Assembly (NCBI GenBank): GCA_029974855.1
Contig: JARKQO010000188.1
Coordinates: 1 to 8,818 of the forward strand
Direction: 5' to 3'
Length of the DNA stretch: 8,818 nt
Source: Eubacteriales bacterium
Lineage (GTDB): Bacteria > Bacillota_A > Clostridia > Christensenellales > Aristaeellaceae
The notes under the pieces are model-generated. The model saw nothing but the letters and a program-made list of their open reading frames with translations. It had not been told where the DNA came from and did not search any database. Positions 6,748-8,818 of this stretch are shown here, in pieces. A program made the position numbers and the translations under genes. The stretch's first letter is position 1, and each line of letters opens with the position of its first letter.

Positions 6748-6776
6748 ATTATAACACGATCCCGGGCCACTGCCAA
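6748..6776 (-). promoter_or_regulatory. Sigma-A-type promoter of pgsA and the genes behind it
   Basis: TTGGCA (6776-6771) and perfect TATAAT (6753-6748) are separated by exactly 17 bases. The predicted start is near 6741, about 37 bases before the GTG codon of pgsA, and the AGGAGG site (6718-6713) lies inside that leader. No other promoter was found in front of the two downstream genes. Confidence 0.8.
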
Positions 6777-6813
6777 GGGTTGGGATATGGGGGGAAAGAA
6801 TCCTGCTTTGATC

Positions 6814-6855
6814 AAAAAACGCCGCCTAGGCGACGTTGCGACCTGGGGCGGCGTT
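6814..6855 (-). terminator. Rho-independent terminator of the MerR-family gene
   Basis: Nine-base arms AACGCCGCC and GGCGGCGTT (6855-6847 and 6826-6818) pair perfectly. In the minus-strand direction they are followed by a T-run (6819-6814, overlapping the last arm bases). A nested palindrome, CGCCTAGGCG (6822-6831), shares the downstream arm and offers a competing fold. On the plus strand the hairpin is followed by TTTCTTTT, but no plus-strand gene ends here. Confidence 0.8.
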
Positions 6856-6890
6856 TCTTTTGGCTCCGTGGCTTCCCGGGCTTTCCCTTT

Positions 6891-7649
6891 TCACTTCACC
6901 CAGGCATGGATGGCGTCCCGGAGGAACCTGGCGCAGCCGGGCACGGCCTTGTCATAGTAGGCGGTGAAGCGCTCATCCGCCAGATACATGTCCCCCAGGC
7001 CTTTGTGGGCCTCGGGGCTGTACTGGCCCCAGGTGTACCCCAGCCAGTCCCGGTGCATCCGGGCCGCTTCCCGGCCCGCCTCTCGGTTGGGGTCCTCCCC
7101 GGCCTTCACGGCGGCCTCCAGCTTGCCCAGGAGCTCAACCCCCAGGGCCTCCATGGCCTGGTACTGCTCCCGGCTCATCCCCATCATTTTGGCGTTGCTG
7201 GCGGCCACAGCCTCCTCGCCGTACTTTTCCCGGATCTCCTGGCCGTATTTTTCCTCGTTGTCCCGGATCAGCTTCTCCTTGAAGCCTTCAAATTTTTCCG
7301 CGTCTGTCATGGGCCTTCCTCCTCTTTCCTGCTCCAGGGTTCTTTGCACCGTTTCAATCAGCCGGGCGGTCTGGGTCTGGCGCTCCAGCAGCGCCTCCAG
7401 ATGTGCCTCAAGGGCGGCCAGGGGCTCAAAATCCTTGCTGTCCAGGGTCCTTCCGATCTCCTCCAGCCCCATGCCCAGCTCCCGGTAGAACAGAATCTGC
7501 TGCAGGCGGCTCACCTGGGCCTCTCCGTAGATCCGGTAGCCTGAGGAGTTGATCCTGGCGGGCCGCAGCAGCCCGCTTTGGTCATAGAACCGGAGGGTCC
7601 TGGGGCTGATCCCCGCCAACCGGGCCAGCTTTTGCACCGTGTACTCCAT
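6891..7649 (-). CDS. MerR-family regulator with TipAS drug-binding domain (Mta/TipA type)
   Basis: 252 aa, close to Bacillus subtilis Mta. Residues 1-70 are a MerR winged helix (YTVQKLARLAGISPRTLRFYD, then GYRIYGEAQVSRLQQILFYRELGM). Residues about 76-110 form the dimerisation coiled coil. Residues about 118-250 are a TipAS domain (KFEGFKEKL, KYGEEAV, GLGDMYLADERFTAYYDK), which in TipA binds thiopeptides and in Mta relates to multidrug efflux control. Such regulators activate promoters with overlong spacers by untwisting the DNA; its own promoter has this form, so autoregulation is likely. C239 is the only cysteine. The ATG at 7649 has AGGAGG 7 bases upstream; an earlier in-frame ATG (7676) falls inside the -10 box. 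No transporter lies beside it, so its other targets must be elsewhere. A terminator separates it from pgsA. Confidence 0.93.
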   Translation of the reverse strand: MEYTVQKLARLAGISPRTLRFYDQSGLLRPARINSSGYRIYGEAQVSRLQQILFYRELGMGLEEIGRTLDSKDFEPLAALEAHLEALLERQTQTARLIETVQRTLEQERGGRPMTDAEKFEGFKEKLIRDNEEKYGQEIREKYGEEAVAASNAKMMGMSREQYQAMEALGVELLGKLEAAVKAGEDPNREAGREAARMHRDWLGYTWGQYSPEAHKGLGDMYLADERFTAYYDKAVPGCARFLRDAIHAWVK

Positions 7650-7671
7650 CCCCATCCCTCCTGACAGAAGC

Positions 7672-7702
7672 ATCATAAACCATGACGTAACGTCAATGTC
7701 AA
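7672..7702 (-). promoter_or_regulatory. MerR-type promoter with 19-bp spacer and central palindrome (autoregulatory operator)
   Basis: TTGACA (7702-7697) and TATGAT (7677-7672) are separated by 19 bases, the overlong spacing typical of MerR-activated promoters. The palindrome TGACGT-T-ACGTCA (7695-7683) lies within the spacer. The predicted start is about 17 bases before the ATG at 7649. Confidence 0.78.
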
Positions 7703-7736
7703 TAGATTTTCAGTAAAAGCATCTTCATTTTAATTG

Positions 7737-7783
7737 CCAAAAGCGCCAAACACATCAAAAACTTCCAAAACACCCCCGTAAAA
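7737..7783 (+). other. Phased A-tracts upstream of the secreted-protein promoter
   Basis: Short A-runs, mostly in a CCAAA or TCAAA context, begin at 7739, 7748, 7757, 7767 and 7780, spaced 9, 9, 10 and 13 bases. Helically phased A-tracts bend DNA. The stretch sits 15-60 bases upstream of a -35 box. The rest of the 7703-7921 gap holds only the promoter and an unstructured leader. Confidence 0.4.
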
Positions 7784-7797
7784 CTGCCCGCAATGTC

Positions 7798-7826
7798 TTG
7801 ACCGCTTTAAGACGCAATGATAGACT
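7798..7826 (+). promoter_or_regulatory. Sigma-A-type promoter of the DUF6273-type gene
   Basis: TTGACC (7798-7803) and TAGACT (7821-7826) are separated by 17 bases. The predicted start is near 7833, giving an AT-rich leader of about 89 bases. It is the only good plus-strand promoter in the gap and overlaps the rejected upstream start codon at 7817. Confidence 0.6.
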
Positions 7827-7921
7827 ATTACAAACTGATCCGATCAAAACATGTTTCTCACCATCAAGCAAAAAAGAGTGCGGAACCCATCATAAAAAAA
7901 GAACCGGGAGGGATAAGAGGT

Positions 7922-8629
7922 ATGAACCGATGGTTGAAAAACGGCTGGAGGCTCGTTGTGGTTTGCGCGATGTTACTTTCTCTCATCCCCAGCGCGCTGG
8001 CGGATGTTTCAGGAAGCTCCGTGCTGCACGGTTGGGACGGGGAAAGCTATCAGTACGTCCTATTTGGCGAGTATGATTCGGGAAGCAGCCTGCCGGAACC
8101 CATCCTATGGAGGGTATTGTATGCGACCAAAGACAGGGCCCTGTTGGTAAGCGAGTATATCCTTGAAACGCGCTCCTTTGATGATCAAAGCTCCGAGTGG
8201 ACGAACAGCAGGCTCAAAACTTGGTTGAATAAAACCTTCCTGTCCGAGGCCTTTTCGTCGAGAGATACGTATGACGCTCTGGCCAACAGCAGCGAATTGG
8301 GGCGTGTGTTTTTGCTGTCCAAAGGGGATTTGCTAAATGAAAATTATGGATTCTCATGGGATGAAGCCTGCCCGGATGAGCGAAGGCTAGCCATGGGTGT
8401 TTACGATGCGCTCAACGCCGGCCTGTGGGCATCCAGCGCGAATTACAGCACCTATTATACCCGAACAGCCAAAGGAAGCACCAGCCTATACCAGGTACGC
8501 GCCAACGGTGCGCTGGGGGAAGCGCGTATTGACCGCGACAATGTCGGCATCCGCCCCGCCATCAGCATCTATTTGGATCAGGTAAGCTTCTCCGGCGGCA
8601 ATGGCACCTTCGAGTCTCCCTATCAATGA
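7922..8629 (+). CDS. Secreted DUF6273-type protein of unknown function
   Basis: 235 aa. Residues 1-27 form a clear signal peptide (MNRWLKNGWR, hydrophobic LVVVCAMLLSLIP, then SALA before D28), so the product is exported. Residues about 43-217 match the DUF6273 pattern common in clostridial surface proteins: YVLFGEYD, ILWRVLYATKDRALLVSEYIL (62-82), EWTNSRLKTWLN (92-103), VFLLSKGDLL (129-138), VGIRPAISI (208-216). It ends in GGNGTFESPYQ (225-235). The domain may have a C-type-lectin-like fold and bind a ligand, which is inference from memory of the family. There is no anchor, sortase signal or lipobox. ATG 7922 is chosen because the signal peptide begins there and GGGAGG lies about 10 bases upstream; the frame is open from 7817, but that start sits in the promoter. 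It is visibly less GC-rich than its neighbours and is the only complete plus-strand gene. Confidence 0.78.
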   Translation: MNRWLKNGWRLVVVCAMLLSLIPSALADVSGSSVLHGWDGESYQYVLFGEYDSGSSLPEPILWRVLYATKDRALLVSEYILETRSFDDQSSEWTNSRLKTWLNKTFLSEAFSSRDTYDALANSSELGRVFLLSKGDLLNENYGFSWDEACPDERRLAMGVYDALNAGLWASSANYSTYYTRTAKGSTSLYQVRANGALGEARIDRDNVGIRPAISIYLDQVSFSGGNGTFESPYQ

Positions 8630-8678
8630 ACATCGCAGGATGACTTCTACTGAAAGCCCGCCGCAGCAGCCTAGCAAA

Positions 8679-8714
8679 GAAAGAAGCCCTCCCTTTCCCG
8701 GGAAGGCTTCTTTC
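8679..8714. terminator. Bidirectional terminator between convergent genes
   Basis: Perfect 10-bp arms GAAAGAAGCC (8679-8688) and GGCTTCTTTC (8705-8714) enclose a 16-base loop. The T-rich ends give TTCTTTCCTT on the plus strand and TTCTTTCTTT on the minus strand. It lies 50 bases after the secreted-protein stop and 30 bases after the stop of the minus-strand gene at the right edge, so it can serve both. Confidence 0.75.
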
Positions 8715-8744
8715 CTTGTCCACAGGGTCCCTGACGGGCCCTTC

Positions 8745-8818
8745 TCATTCCATGGCGATGATGAACTCCTCGAAGAACTCGGGGCAGCTCCAGGTGCCGC
8801 AGGCGCTCACCGTGTCGT
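8745..8818 (-). CDS. C-terminal fragment of an unrecognised protein, partial at right edge
   Basis: An open minus-strand frame enters from the right edge and ends at TGA (8747-8745). Visible residues are DTVSACGTWSCPEFFEEF then IIAME. It has two cysteines five residues apart and an acidic, hydrophobic tail. The family cannot be identified from 24 codons. Support for a real gene comes from the convergent terminator directly downstream and the GC-rich third positions, like the other minus-strand genes. Confidence 0.5.
   Translation of the reverse strand, partial: DTVSACGTWSCPEFFEEFIIAME

Noticed and set aside
7650..7676. Earlier ATG start for the MerR-family gene
   Set aside because: This ATG is part of the -10 box TATGAT, so it would lie upstream of the transcript. 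The ATG at 7649 has a well-placed ribosome-binding site.
7817..7921. Earlier ATG start for the secreted DUF6273-type protein
   Set aside because: It overlaps the spacer and -10 of the predicted promoter and would put 35 hydrophilic residues ahead of a clear signal peptide.

Overview
The window looks like a chromosomal segment from a GC-rich, Gram-positive anaerobe of the Clostridia (Bacillota). The basis is the consistently strong AGGAGG ribosome-binding sites, sigma-A-type promoters, a Mta/TipA-type MerR regulator, a secreted DUF6273-type protein, and an L,D-transpeptidase carrying a C-terminal Cys/His metal-binding module. The lineage is an inference; no 16S or other marker is present. No mobile element, CRISPR array, tRNA or rRNA was seen.

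Layout, left to right. Minus-strand block 1 (about 3543 down to 1) has its own promoter and a striking 10-bp inverted repeat in its leader. It encodes an XRE-cupin regulator, a medium-chain-type acyl-CoA synthetase (translationally coupled through an ATGA overlap), and, 27 bases further on, a TTG-started L,D-transpeptidase that runs off the left edge. Minus-strand block 2 (about 6776 down to 3581) has a good promoter (TTGGCA-17-TATAAT). It encodes a PgsA-like CDP-alcohol phosphatidyltransferase, a strongly diverged GMP-synthase (GuaA) paralogue, and an M19 'membrane' dipeptidase whose ribosome-binding site sits inside a small hairpin. Next comes a monocistronic minus-strand MerR/TipAS regulator, with a 19-bp-spacer promoter, a palindromic operator and its own terminator. 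After an AT-rich gap, a single plus-strand gene encodes a secreted DUF6273-type protein. A bidirectional terminator follows, and the last 24 or so codons of an unrecognised minus-strand gene enter from the right edge.

The most unusual gene is the GuaA paralogue (4581-6035). Its N-terminal glutaminase half has lost the nucleophilic Cys and the catalytic His. Its ATP-pyrophosphatase half keeps SGGVDS, but the segments that make the canonical enzyme an XMP aminase (the IKSHHN loop, FPGPGL and the C-terminal KPPATIEWE) are missing or replaced. It is probably not a normal GMP synthase; its substrate cannot be told from the sequence. Most start codons here were set by ribosome-binding site and promoter position; several longer in-frame starts overlap promoters and were rejected.
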